Shown piece after piece: positions 8,138 through 18,512 of a stretch of 64,000 nt of DNA. The position numbers and the translations under genes were made by a program. Every line of letters begins with the position of its first letter. The first letter of the stretch is position 1. Under the pieces are notes generated by a model, which was given only the letters and a program-made list of their open reading frames with translations, did no database searches and was not told the DNA's origin. The stretch spans positions 868,001 to 932,000 of the forward strand of contig CBDETD010000002.1 of assembly GCA_965242805.1 (NCBI GenBank). Direction: 5' to 3'. Source of the stretch: JANQEU01 sp965242805. Its GTDB lineage: Bacteria > Bacteroidota > Bacteroidia > Cytophagales > Cyclobacteriaceae.

Positions 8138-11100
8138 ACTCGGCATTTGAATTTTCCAACATTTCTCCAATTTTTTTATAGTATTCCATGTAATTCTCTG
8201 GGGTATACCCGCTTTCAAGTAATTGGTCAATCGTCACCATAAGATCAAATTGCAATTCTCTGTTTTCTTTGCTGTGGTACTCCATGAATTTTTCTGCGTG
8301 TTGGATAGCTTCAGCAAGACCAGCTGAAAGATCAACAATAGGTATCCCATCTCTGCCTCCCTGATCATTAAAGAATTTTTTATTGATCTTATATGCCTCC
8401 TCTCTACTGGAATAACCGTAATCTAATGCATCCAACTCAAAATGTGGGTAATCTCTTAATTCATATTGCCAACTCCAACCATTTTCTTTACCGAATGCTC
8501 CAGCCATTTTCTTTTGAGCGTCAGTGGCACCTTTTCCGTATTTTCTATAAAAAGCGGCATTAACTCCAAAATCCAAAGCAAATCCTTGTTGATGTCGACT
8601 TTTACCAACTTTTGCAACTAGTTTAGTTCCTACACCTCTCATATTTTTCTGTTCTGCATCGGTTCTATAAGCTTCAGTTACATAAGCACCATATTCAGCA
8701 TACATTTGCCATGCAAAGTCATATGCTTGCTGTGCAATCTTTGAATCAACTGCAATGTATTTTACGCCATCCTTAGATGGAACACCAATCCTAACTAAAT
8801 CTCCACCTGTAGGGTCAATGAAAGACAGGGGATTATTTGCAGCATAGGTGTTAGGGGAAAAACTATAATATTTTTCAGCTAATGGATCAAGTTGATGCCA
8901 TCTTCCCAAAATCGGATCAAACCTTCTTGCATCGTAATCTAAAACTCCAAGTTGTGATTCAAATTCCTTGCCATTGTACGTATAGTGGTTAGGTTCACCA
9001 CTTACATAATTTCCGAAAGTGAATCCAAATGGATAATAATCTTCCCTCTGCAAAACGTCTCCTGATGAGGTTACAGATGTTCGTGTGTTATCAAGGTGAT
9101 CTACTAAATTGTATTCATAAGCCCATAGTGAAGAAATGAATCTTATTTGTCCCTCAGAGTTCAGAACAAAACTCAAAGATCCATCCTTGTAGTGTACACC
9201 AGATACATATTGAGTTGACTCGGTATTAGAACCTACAGTGTTTACTTTCTGCAATTTAGTTCCTCCTGCATCGTACAAATACCTCACTTCATCTCCATTA
9301 TCGAAAGAAACTAATTCCGGAAGGTTCAGATAGTTATAATTGATAGAACTTATACCTTTATTGACATCGGCTATCATATTACCATTGTCATCATAGGTAT
9401 ACTCGTCAGTACCGACTACATTGTCCACATCTTCGAAGCCGTCCTGGGTACCAGTGTCCTCCACCCTGCTGAGCTGGTTACCATTCTCATAATCGTAATC
9501 CAGAACATCGATCAGGACATTGTTTTTCTTACGATTCAGGAACAAGATATTCCCGTTCTTATCATAATTGATACCATTGACGTCAAAGTGATCATCCAGA
9601 CCGGTGCTGAAGTAATCGGCTGACTTTATGCGGTTCGACGCGTCGTAAGCATAGGTATAAGTTTGAAGATTTTGATTGCTGGATGCGTCTCCCCCCAGCG
9701 TCTTCCAGTCGATCTGGCCGATATTGCCATTGAATTGACCCGCCGCATCATACTTCAGCTCCATACCGAAAACATCGGTACCAATCAGGTTAGTCCCACC
9801 ATTGATAGTGGTCATCCAACCCCGGATATTATAATCGTAGTCTACTGTTTGAGCCGTGCCATTGTGCAATCCCTTGGAAATAAGCTGCCCGCTTTCATCA
9901 TAGACATTGGTTAAAAGATCCACATCTCCCTGGCCATCAATGTTGTGAGTCACCTTCTCTACCCGGTCCATATGGTCATATTCATAGGACTCGATGATCT
10001 GTAGGTTACCTGTAATGTTGTCACTCGTATGTGTTCGGGTACTTTGAGTAACAAGTGGTGAGACATCACTGTAATAAGTATTATTCACCACATCAGTTCC
10101 ACCGATATGGTTATCTGTCACTGATTCAATCACTCGATAACGATCATCATACCATGTCGTCGTAGTCAACATGTCTGTGGTTCCAAGTATTCGAACCCTG
10201 GAACCCGTAGTCTGTCCTTTGGCGGGTGTCATGGCGTTTGCAGGAGGTGTATTCACTTCCGTTCCCAGATCATCCAGGTTGAAACCGTAATCGTCATAGT
10301 AGGTCACTGATAAGAGGTCCGCTTCGGTCACATTCGTTGGAAATGACTGATTCGTGTATCCTTCTAATGAGCCACTTGCTGTGCTGACGAATGCTTCCTT
10401 GGCTACTACATCACCATTCGTCGTATAGAAATTAGCAACTTCGATATGTTGATCATCTGCAGCCGGTAGTGCAACTTTCCCTGTCATCACCGGTCGATTT
10501 ATATTGTCATACTTGGTGAAGATCCAATCGTTGGTCACTTCACTTGAAGATGGCTTGATGAAAAAGCCTTTTTCTGAAGATGCGGTAAACTGGAAGCCAG
10601 GCAGTAGTTTCACGGAACCTCCGGACTCTACAGCATAAGACTTTCCTTGATATTCAGACATGGTATTGCTTCCTGAAAGCGTCTGTACGTTTCGTTGGTT
10701 ACCAGCCTGGGTCAGTACAAGACGATCCCTGTGATCGTAGACCATGTACACCCAGTCAGATCCTGGCACTCGCTTGGCGATCATCCTGTTTCGATGGTCA
10801 TAATCATAGCAGAACATCCAGTTTGAACGGAAGGTATCGTCATTGGCCAGGTTCCAGCCATTGGTCACATCAGCATTGATGCGGTCCACACCTTCCGGTT
10901 GAACCACAAAAGAAAGATTATTGCGCTCGTCGTAGATGTAATAGGTATAGGCATATTCAATTCCTTCAAGGCGTACCTTTTTCACAACGACCTGTCCGGA
11001 GGAATTGGTAAATTCCTCGACTATGCCCTCATCCGTTCCGTTGTTTTCATCTTTGGTACGGGTTATGGATAGTTCACCGGCAGCAAAATCAGTCCCAATC

Positions 11101-14100
11101 ACCACCTGATCTCCATTTACTGAAAGGTTTTTGATCACTTCTGATCCATCGAAGATGATGTACTCAGTCTCCACCATGTGAATACTGTCCTTGCTCCATA
11201 CTACTCCAGGTGAAGCCGTTTGAATAGGACGATTCAGTGGGGATTCCTCAAATATCTGCTCAGAGAAACCGTAATTTCTGTCAGCCAGATCATAGCGATT
11301 TTCTATGTAATCTTGCTGTCCTGTAGTCCAAAGGTCCCGGTAAAGCCCTTCTGTTCCCTGATCAGGATATGGAAGAAATTCCTGTGCTCTGCGACCAAAG
11401 CCATCATACTGCATTCCAGTCACCCAGTCATAACCTGATGGGGAAGCATTCAACGCTATTTGCTGGATGGGCCTACCTAATCCATCGACATAAGTAATAG
11501 ATTCCTTCACTACCGAAGAATCTCCCTGTGTTGACAAACAATCGGTAAAAGGATCTCTGGCTGTATACGTCTTAACGTAATTGACTCCCGTTGATGCATT
11601 GGTGCTATTCTGGAAGCAAAAAGGAATGTCGATCTGGACTCGTCCTTCGAAGTAAATAAGCCCGTCTTCTTCCTCTACAATGATATCGTAATATCCGGCT
11701 TGAAGTGGCGGTACCGTCCATTGCGTAGTAAGGTTGGGTCCTACCGGAGTCCCTAAAATACCATTGTAGATTGGCGTAGTATTGGGATCTCCCGATATGG
11801 CATAGCTTACATTATAGTTAAATGGAATACCATATTTGTCTTCCCAAACAATATCATAGGTATTACCAATTTCCAGTACCGCGTCATGAAGAGGCTCGAT
11901 CAGAGCATACACATTGTCATCGAAAATCGTAAACGCGGGAGAAATAAGTTGTTGCCCGTCAAAGTCCACAAGGATCTGGTAATCGGAAGCAATCCTTGCC
12001 GCTGCCGGGATCGTCCAGTTTGGCAAGCTTGTGATAGCATATTGATCCTCGGCCAGGTACTGTCCGGGTTGAGGTTCAGTTACACCCCTTACCAGCGAGA
12101 AGGTCAATGGTACAGACGGGTCAATGGTAGAAGTGTAGGTAATGTTGAGTGTGCTTGCCTGAACCCAGGTAGAATTGACCATTGGACTGGTAAAAAATAT
12201 CGAAGGTTCAAGTACTGTGATCTCGACAGGTGTCGTGTAACTTGGTCCACATATTCCCGCTACTGCTCTCCGTCTGAACCATGTCGTTTTCTTCAGGGTG
12301 GTCGGATTGAGCCAAGATGCCTGTGAAGTAACATTCGTCACATCTGCCCAGTTCACATTGTCTTCTGAGTATTCCCACTGATAACTTGGAGTACCTTCAC
12401 CACCGGTTGCAGGAGCGTCGCTATTGATCAGATCCGGATCTGCACCATAGTTGATGGTCTGAGCTCCGGAAATGGAACCTGCAACGAACTTGGGCAAGGA
12501 AATAACCTCTATCACATTGGATGCCGAAGATTCACATGTCAGACTGGAAATTGCAAATCGCCGAAAGGATGTTGTCAATGTAGTCATTGGTGGATCAAGG
12601 GTAGCCCCTGTCTCACCCAAGATCTCCGTCCATGTGGTATCTTGATTCATATACTCCCATCGATAGGTAAAGGGTGCACCTCCACCTCCGGTTGGACCTG
12701 TAACATTGGTAATGGTCTGTGCGGGATCGGCCCAGCATTTGGTATGTGCATTGCCTATGGAGCCAGGCTGAACCTGAGCTTCCACATCAATAAGTACGGC
12801 ATTTGTAGGCTTAGTCCCACATGATTCAGAAGTTACATTTAATCGATATTCCCGGTCAGATGTGAGTGTAGGAGGTGTGAAAGTGGAATTCGTTTCTCCA
12901 ACAATATCCTGGAATTCCGATCCACTAACGGATACCTGCCACTGGTATGAGTAAACTCCTGTTCCTCCACCTGGTGGTGTGGCTATACCCAGTTCAGCAG
13001 CCTGCGTATCATAACATATATTTTGAGCACTTGAAATAGTTCCTGGATCAAGGTCATCTCTAACCGTGATTAATACGGAAGAAGAGAATCTTGGATTACA
13101 TGTTCCTGAAGACACTTCCCGTCTGAAATAAGTATCTGTATATAAAGCTGGGGAAATGTTGTATTGCGGATCATCTGCTCCATCTATATAATCCCAGGTG
13201 AGGTCATCTGTAGACTTCTGCCATCTGTAGGTGTAACCACCCATACCTCCAGAGGGTAATCCAGTATTGGTGATAGATCCTGGAGTGTCTCCATAACAAA
13301 TAGTCTTTTCTCCACCGATTGTTCCGGCATTGAGTTTTGTTCCGACAGAAATCAGTATGACATTGGATTCTGCAGAACCGCAACTTGCTCCGGACGTTGT
13401 AATCCTCTTGTAATAGGTATCAACGTAGAGTTCAGCAGGGTCATAACTGAGAGAATTAGCTCCGGTAATATTTGTAAAAGTAATGTTATCAGTGGATGAC
13501 TGCCATTGATAGGTCAGTGGTGCTGCTCCACCTGATGGACTCAGTACATTGGTTAATGCGGCAGCATCATTTCCCCAGCATAGATCCTGAGCATTTCCAA
13601 TAGTTCCTCCCTTGAGTTCATCTCTTACGGTGACAAGAATTGAAGCCGTACTCACAGTTCCACAACTTTCGGAAGTCACATTCCTTCTAAAGTATTTATT
13701 GTAGGTCATGGACGGAGGATTGTAGGTTGCACCAGTCGCACCAGTGATGTCAAACCAATTGACATCATTTGTAGACTCTTGCCATTGGTATGTATATGAT
13801 CCGGTTCCACCAGAAGGTGAACCCGTATTTGGTAAAGTCGAGGGATCTCCATCGTAACACACAGTTTGAGTACCACCGACGCTTCCCGGAGACAGGTCAT
13901 CATAGACTATGATCTGAACCGATGATGTATGTCTTTCATTGCAACTTCCCGACATCGCTGTCCTCCTAAAATAAGTTGTAGTGGTCAAAGCCGGAGAAAT
14001 GTTATAGTTCGCTGCGGTTGCGCCAATAATATCAGACCAGTTGGTATCATCTGTGGAAATTTCCCATTGATATGTGTAATTACCCATACCGCCAGAAGCT

Positions 14101-17100
14101 CCATCAATATTGAATATTGAACCCGGAGTTGTGTTGTAACATATTGATTTGTCCCCTCCTATGTTGCCAGCGTTCAGTTTGGTACCAACCGTGATCTCTA
14201 TTACATTGGACTCCTCCGAACCGCATCCACCGCTGGAAGTCGAGATCCTTTTAAAGTATGATGTAATATATAGTTCCGGAGGATCGTAAGTGATCCCAGT
14301 AGCTCCAACTACATCCGTGAAATTTATGTTATCAGTGGAAGACATCCATTGATAGGTGAAGGTGCCTGTACCTCCCGATGGGCTACCGACATTGGTCAGA
14401 GCAGCAGCATCATTACCCCAGCATAAGTCCTGAGCATTCCCAATAGATCCACCATTTACCTCATCACGGACAGTGATCAGAACAGATGCACTGTTTACGG
14501 TCCCACAGCTACCGGAGGTAACATTCCTTCGGAAATATTTGTTGTAGGTCATCGAGGGTGGATTGTAGGTTACACTGGTTGCACCAGTAATATCAAACCA
14601 ATTTGTGTTGTTCGTAGACTCCTGCCATTGATAAGTGTAGGAACCTGTACCTCCTGTAGGACTTGCTACATTGGATATCGCAGAAGGATCACCATTGTGG
14701 CAGATGGTTTGTGCATTACCAATGGTTCCCGCCGACAGGTCATCATATACTATTACCTGAACAGAGCTGGTAAACCGATCATTACAGGTGCCACTTGTCA
14801 CTTTCCTCCTGAAATAAGTTGTTGTTGTAAGTCCTGGGGACGTGTTATAATTCAATGCAGTCGCACCGGCGATATCCGACCAATTGGTATCATCTGTCGA
14901 GATCTGCCATTGATAGGAGAAATTCCCCATACCGCCCGAAGCAGCGGTTACATTGAAAATGGATCCAGGAGTGCTACCGTAGCAGATGGTACCACCTCCT
15001 CCTATTTCCCCGGGATTCACCCTGGGGCCTACTGTTATTAATATTGAATTGGAGTCATCCGAACCGCATCCACCAGTTGAAGTTGCAATCCTTTTGTAGT
15101 AGGTATCTATGTACAGTTCAGGTGGGTTGTAAGTGCTACTCGTAGCTCCGGATATGTTTGACCAGGTGGAATTATCCGGTGAAGATTGCCACTGGTACGA
15201 ATAGGATCCTGTTCCGCCCGTAGGGCTAGACACATTGGTCAGTGTGGAAGGATCGTTACCCCAACATAGATCCTGGGCATTACCAATAGATCCACCATTC
15301 ACCTGTGCTCTTACGGTCACTTTAACAGAGCTAGTTGTTGCACTTCCGCAGCCCCCGGATGATGTCGCCCTACGTCGATACCATCGATTAGACGTCAGAC
15401 TTGGTGGATCGTATGTACTGCTTGTGGCCCCACTAATATCTGACCATGTGGAGTTATTTGATGAAATTTGCCATTGGTAAGTAAATGATCCGGTTCCACC
15501 CGACGGACTTGTCGCATTTGTCAATACCGAAGGATTTCCATTGTAGCAAACCGTCTGAGTTCCTCCAATGCTACCGGCACTAACCGGGCTACGTACAGTT
15601 ATCTTGATTGTATTGGTGTATCTCGTTCCACAACTACCGGAAATCACCCTCCTCCTGTACCATCTGGATGATGTAAGATTCGGTGGATTATAGGTTGAAC
15701 TCGTAGCTCCGCTAATATTAGACCAACCTGATGAACCATTGGATGATATCTGCCATTGGTAGGCATAAGATCCCGTGCCTCCGGAAGGACTGGCCGTATT
15801 TGTAATTGTACCTGGATTGCCATTGTAACATACTGTCTGAGCGTTCCCGATGCTACCTGCACTTAGGTTTCCGTAAATTGTTACTTTCACGGTATTGGAA
15901 TATGCAGACCCGCATCCTCCCGAAGAAGTCGCCCTTCTACGGTACCATTTTGATGAAGTCAAATTGGGTGGGTTGTAAGTACTGCTTGTTGCCCCACTGA
16001 TATTGGACCAACCAGAACTTCCATTAGAAGATATCTGCCATTGATAGGTAAAAGAGCCTGTACCACCAGAAGGATTTCCGGTGTTTGTGAGTGTACCTGG
16101 ATTGCCATTGTAGCAAAGGGTTTGTGCATTACCAATACTTCCGCCAGAAACAGCTGATCGTACTGTAACTTTCACGGAAGACGTGTATTTGGTACCACAA
16201 CTTCCTGACGTAACTCTCCGACGATACCATTTGGAAGAGGTGAGATTAGGAGGATTGTATGTGCTACCTGTGGCACCACTTATATTTGACCAAGTAGAAT
16301 TGTTAGAAGATATCTGCCATTGGTAAGTATAAGAACCTGTTCCACCAGAAGGGCTACCTGTATTGGTTAAGGTAGATGGATTTCCATTGTAACAAACGGT
16401 TTGTGCATTTCCAATACTTCCGGCTGACAAGTTCCCATAGATCGTGATCTTAACGGAGCTGGTGTACTTATAACCGCATCCGGCCGATGTCACCCTTCTC
16501 CTGTAATATTTTGTTGATGTGAGATTGGGTGGGTTATAAGTGGTTCCAGTCGCTCCACTGATGTTACTCCAGGAAGAATTATTTGAGGAGATCTGCCATT
16601 GGTAAGAATAGCTACCATTTCCACCTGAGGCGCTTTGAGAATTGGAGATCGTAGATGGATTACCGTTGTAACATAAGGTTTGAGCTCCACTTATACTACC
16701 AGCTACAACGTTATACATGGTGACTCTAACAGTATTTGTATATTTAGTAGAATAATTATCCTGGACCCGTCTTCTGTAATCCCAAGTGACAGTTCCAGAC
16801 GGTGGATTGTAAGTAGATCCTGTAGCTCCTGAAATATTTTGCCAGCTGGTCTTTGAATTACTTCTTTGCCATTGATAGTTAAGAGTACCTGATCCTCCCG
16901 AAGCGGAATAAACATTCGTCAGTGTCGCGGGATCACTACCTCCACAAAGGTTCTGTGCATTACCAATCTGTCCGGGGTTGAGAGTGGGGAGTGTCACTGT
17001 CACATTTTTTGTTGCAATGACTGAACCATTGGATCGGTAAGTTAAGGTCCTTGATCCTGTGGCTGACCATGAAACCATGGCATAATTGGTACCACCGCTT

Positions 17101-17282
17101 GCCCAGGAGCTGTGTACCGTTCCATAGCTACCCGGATCCCAGTTAGGCCGGAATCCATATCCACTGATGGAATATTCGTATTGGACACCCATTTGCGGAT
17201 TGGTCACACCTGAAATAGTCTGTGCCTCTGCTGAGAAGTAAACAAAAAAGGTAAGTAGTGATATTAATAATACTCTAAACAT
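8094..17282 (-). CDS. Giant secreted RHS polymorphic toxin with C-terminal M15 peptidase domain
   Basis: This 3062-residue protein has a signal peptide (ending SAEAQ), then 17 Ig-like repeats of about 90 residues (roughly 90-1640; GSIGNAQ..CYNGNP start, TYQW core, YNPP and YRRR strands). Two beta-domains follow, the first resembling the Kre9/Ser-Thr-rich family. Next come a DUF6443-like region (YVDGLGRPIQQIA), YD repeats, and an RHS core ending NPLSFIDPTGG near 2824. The C-terminal domain (2830-2955) is an M15 peptidase: H2897, D2904 and H2947 as zinc ligands and D2944 as catalytic acid, with the H-x6-D and D-x2-H spacing of Ply500/CwlK-type L-Ala-D-Glu endopeptidases. A helical tail of about 100 residues closes it. 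Substrate and secretion route are inferred or unknown. Confidence 0.88.
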   Translation of the reverse strand: MFRVLLISLLTFFVYFSAEAQTISGVTNPQMGVQYEYSISGYGFRPNWDPGSYGTVHSSWASGGTNYAMVSWSATGSRTLTYRSNGSVIATKNVTVTLPTLNPGQIGNAQNLCGGSDPATLTNVYSASGGSGTLNYQWQRSNSKTSWQNISGATGSTYNPPSGTVTWDYRRRVQDNYSTKYTNTVRVTMYNVVAGSISGAQTLCYNGNPSTISNSQSASGGNGSYSYQWQISSNNSSWSNISGATGTTYNPPNLTSTKYYRRRVTSAGCGYKYTSSVKITIYGNLSAGSIGNAQTVCYNGNPSTLTNTGSPSGGTGSYTYQWQISSNNSTWSNISGATGSTYNPPNLTSSKWYRRRVTSGSCGTKYTSSVKVTVRSAVSGGSIGNAQTLCYNGNPGTLTNTGNPSGGTGSFTYQWQISSNGSSGWSNISGATSSTYNPPNLTSSKWYRRRATSSGGCGSAYSNTVKVTIYGNLSAGSIGNAQTVCYNGNPGTITNTASPSGGTGSYAYQWQISSNGSSGWSNISGATSSTYNPPNLTSSRWYRRRVISGSCGTRYTNTIKITVRSPVSAGSIGGTQTVCYNGNPSVLTNATSPSGGTGSFTYQWQISSNNSTWSDISGATSSTYDPPSLTSNRWYRRRATSSGGCGSATTSSVKVTVRAQVNGGSIGNAQDLCWGNDPSTLTNVSSPTGGTGSYSYQWQSSPDNSTWSNISGATSSTYNPPELYIDTYYKRIATSTGGCGSDDSNSILITVGPRVNPGEIGGGGTICYGSTPGSIFNVTAASGGMGNFSYQWQISTDDTNWSDIAGATALNYNTSPGLTTTTYFRRKVTSGTCNDRFTSSVQVIVYDDLSAGTIGNAQTICHNGDPSAISNVASPTGGTGSYTYQWQESTNNTNWFDITGATSVTYNPPSMTYNKYFRRNVTSGSCGTVNSASVLITVRDEVNGGSIGNAQDLCWGNDAAALTNVGSPSGGTGTFTYQWMSSTDNINFTDVVGATGITYDPPELYITSYFKRISTSSGGCGSEESNVIEITVGTKLNAGNIGGDKSICYNTTPGSIFNIDGASGGMGNYTYQWEISTDDTNWSDIIGATAANYNISPALTTTTYFRRTAMSGSCNERHTSSVQIIVYDDLSPGSVGGTQTVCYDGDPSTLPNTGSPSGGTGSYTYQWQESTNDVNWFDITGATGATYNPPSMTYNKYFRRNVTSESCGTVSTASILVTVRDELKGGTIGNAQDLCWGNDAAALTNVLSPSGGAAPLTYQWQSSTDNITFTNITGANSLSYDPAELYVDTYYKRITTSGASCGSAESNVILISVGTKLNAGTIGGEKTICYGDTPGSITNTGLPSGGMGGYTYRWQKSTDDLTWDYIDGADDPQYNISPALYTDTYFRREVSSGTCNPRFSSSVLITVRDDLDPGTISSAQNICYDTQAAELGIATPPGGGTGVYSYQWQVSVSGSEFQDIVGETNSTFTPPTLTSDREYRLNVTSESCGTKPTNAVLIDVEAQVQPGSIGNAHTKCWADPAQTITNVTGPTGGGGAPFTYRWEYMNQDTTWTEILGETGATLDPPMTTLTTSFRRFAISSLTCESSASNVIEVISLPKFVAGSISGAQTINYGADPDLINSDAPATGGEGTPSYQWEYSEDNVNWADVTNVTSQASWLNPTTLKKTTWFRRRAVAGICGPSYTTPVEITVLEPSIFFTSPMVNSTWVQASTLNITYTSTIDPSVPLTFSLVRGVTEPQPGQYLAEDQYAITSLPNWTIPAAARIASDYQILVDFDGQQLISPAFTIFDDNVYALIEPLHDAVLEIGNTYDIVWEDKYGIPFNYNVSYAISGDPNTTPIYNGILGTPVGPNLTTQWTVPPLQAGYYDIIVEEEDGLIYFEGRVQIDIPFCFQNSTNASTGVNYVKTYTARDPFTDCLSTQGDSSVVKESITYVDGLGRPIQQIALNASPSGYDWVTGMQYDGFGRRAQEFLPYPDQGTEGLYRDLWTTGQQDYIENRYDLADRNYGFSEQIFEESPLNRPIQTASPGVVWSKDSIHMVETEYIIFDGSEVIKNLSVNGDQVVIGTDFAAGELSITRTKDENNGTDEGIVEEFTNSSGQVVVKKVRLEGIEYAYTYYIYDERNNLSFVVQPEGVDRINADVTNGWNLANDDTFRSNWMFCYDYDHRNRMIAKRVPGSDWVYMVYDHRDRLVLTQAGNQRNVQTLSGSNTMSEYQGKSYAVESGGSVKLLPGFQFTASSEKGFFIKPSSSEVTNDWIFTKYDNINRPVMTGKVALPAADDQHIEVANFYTTNGDVVAKEAFVSTASGSLEGYTNQSFPTNVTEADLLSVTYYDDYGFNLDDLGTEVNTPPANAMTPAKGQTTGSRVRILGTTDMLTTTTWYDDRYRVIESVTDNHIGGTDVVNNTYYSDVSPLVTQSTRTHTSDNITGNLQIIESYEYDHMDRVEKVTHNIDGQGDVDLLTNVYDESGQLISKGLHNGTAQTVDYDYNIRGWMTTINGGTNLIGTDVFGMELKYDAAGQFNGNIGQIDWKTLGGDASSNQNLQTYTYAYDASNRIKSADYFSTGLDDHFDVNGINYDKNGNILFLNRKKNNVLIDVLDYDYENGNQLSRVEDTGTQDGFEDVDNVVGTDEYTYDDNGNMIADVNKGISSINYNYLNLPELVSFDNGDEVRYLYDAGGTKLQKVNTVGSNTESTQYVSGVHYKDGSLSFVLNSEGQIRFISSLWAYEYNLVDHLDNTRTSVTSSGDVLQREDYYPFGFTFGNYVSGEPNHYTYNGKEFESQLGVLDYDARRFDPILGRWHQLDPLAEKYYSFSPNTYAANNPLSFIDPTGGDLVRIGVPSKDGVKYIAVDSKIAQQAYDFAWQMYAEYGAYVTEAYRTDAEQKNMRGVGTKLVAKVGKSRHQQGFALDFGVNAAFYRKYGKGATDAQKKMAGAFGKENGWSWQYELRDYPHFELDALDYGYSSREEAYKINKKFFNDQGGRDGIPIVDLSAGLAEAIQHAEKFMEYHSKENRELQFDLMVTIDQLLESGYTPENYMEYYKKIGEMLENSNAEYERHKRVYEALTRQ
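12777..15305 (-). repeat. Higher-order 843-bp repeat (three Ig units each) inside the RHS gene
   Basis: Ig-like units 7-15 form three blocks of three. Units 7, 10 and 13 share DLCWGND; units 8, 11 and 14 share a PGSI.N..GGMG signature; units 9, 12 and 15 form the third class. The same landmark lies at 15256, 14413 and 13570, so the period is exactly 843 bp twice. This points to duplication of three-unit blocks rather than single units. Confidence 0.85.
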
Positions 17283-17329
17283 GATCTACCTCGTTAATTG
17301 ATTCTATTGATTTCAGTGGTTAGTTCTTC

Positions 17330-18430
17330 TTATTGGTTGGTCGTTTCCGGAAGCTTTGAAGTATCGAAATTCTTATTACCGAGAAACTGATTTGGTCGCT
17401 CTGAAATAACCTCTGCCAGCAAATCAACTTTCTTCTCCAGATTGCTGATTTGAATCTCTTTTTCCTGTAAGGCCTTTACTAGTAAAGCAATGAGACTTGT
17501 ATATTCTACAGATTTGAATCCTTCTGCATCAGTCTCAACTAATTCCGGTAGAATCAATTCCAGTTCCTGCGCTATAACCCCGTAATGCATACGGTTGTCA
17601 AAATTCTTATCCCTGAATTCCTCTGAGTTCCAGTAGTAACCGACTGGATTAATTCTATTTATAATCTCAGAGGCTCCTGAAATTGGGGTAATATCTTTTT
17701 TCCATCTACGATCAGAGCCATTAAGCCCTCCGCTGGTGTAGCGGATCGAGCCATTGATATCGAGTTTGTAGGATGGACTGTAGGTACCAATTCCTACATT
17801 AGCGCCATACAACACGATATCTCCCCCTTGTTCTTTCGTAATGACGAAATCATTACCGCTATGCATTCCCATCCAGGTGTATCGGGTTCCATTTCGCAGA
17901 AACTGCATGTATTGCCATGAATTGTCGGTGTTGTTGAAAGAGATGGGTGAGTCACCATTGGTATTTACGTAAATAGATCCATCGACTTGGGTTGCACCAG
18001 CCACATGTAATGTGCTAGCAGGCGAAGATGTGCCGATACCTACCTGTTGAGTACTCGCTTTGATCCTCATGGCCTCCGTTACCGTGGCACCATCTTCGTA
18101 GGTATAAAATGCTATGTCGTCCGGTGCGGTTCCTCTACCAATCAACATTAGGGTTTTATCCGTGTGTGAACCAATAATGGGCACCGAATGAATGCTTGAA
18201 GTGGTTAAAGTTGCACCAAACTTCAAATAATCCCGGATGAAAGTCGAACCTTCAACCTGAAGGTCATAAACAGGATTTGGCGTTCCGATACCCACCATTC
18301 CATTGGCAATGACATCGTCCTCAAAAGTGGTAGTTTGGCCATTTATTACTTCAATCTCCGAGGTCTTGATCTGTCCATAAGACAACGTGTATAGTAAGAT
18401 CCCTGGAAATAATAAAGCTATCTTCTTCAT
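17330..18430 (-). CDS. Secreted fibre protein with C-terminal S74 intramolecular chaperone domain
   Basis: This 366-residue protein has a signal peptide (ending LSYGQ), repeated VGIGT.P segments typical of tail-fibre-like Bacteroidota proteins, and a C-terminal Peptidase_S74 domain. That domain shows SDRRWKKDI near 235, the YGVIAQELE and SVEYTSLIALLVKALQ segments, and a short coiled coil. In phage endosialidases S74 trimerises the fibre and then cleaves itself off at a serine; S234 of the SDRR motif would be that residue. It lies 47 bp before the giant RHS gene and probably shares its mRNA. That suggests a surface fibre made together with the toxin. No other phage gene is nearby. Confidence 0.85.
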   Translation of the reverse strand: MKKIALLFPGILLYTLSYGQIKTSEIEVINGQTTTFEDDVIANGMVGIGTPNPVYDLQVEGSTFIRDYLKFGATLTTSSIHSVPIIGSHTDKTLMLIGRGTAPDDIAFYTYEDGATVTEAMRIKASTQQVGIGTSSPASTLHVAGATQVDGSIYVNTNGDSPISFNNTDNSWQYMQFLRNGTRYTWMGMHSGNDFVITKEQGGDIVLYGANVGIGTYSPSYKLDINGSIRYTSGGLNGSDRRWKKDITPISGASEIINRINPVGYYWNSEEFRDKNFDNRMHYGVIAQELELILPELVETDAEGFKSVEYTSLIALLVKALQEKEIQISNLEKKVDLLAEVISERPNQFLGNKNFDTSKLPETTNQ

Positions 18431-18482
18431 AATGTTTCTGGTTTTTTTCTATCCCGGATATTTGTGGATACATTTATTTCTT

Positions 18483-18510
18483 AGTAAGAAAATCTCGAAT
18501 AGGTAAACAT
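18483..18510 (-). promoter_or_regulatory. 28-bp conserved upstream element, copy C
   Basis: Gene-oriented ATGTTTACCTATTCG, then ATTTTCTTACT, ending 52 bp before the S74 fibre gene. Apart from one swapped dinucleotide it is identical to copy A, which is 17.8 kb away. Confidence 0.5.
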
Positions 18511-18512
18511 CC

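Noticed and set aside
11886..12326. Plus-strand open frame of 146 residues opposite the giant RHS gene, and similar ones at 14628 and 5316
   Set aside because: They are antisense shadows of repetitive coding sequence, with no recognisable domain and arginine- or cysteine-rich nonsense composition.
17330..18430. Prophage tail-fibre region
   Set aside because: The S74 domain is phage-related, but there is a signal peptide and no capsid, terminase, tail or integrase gene in the window.
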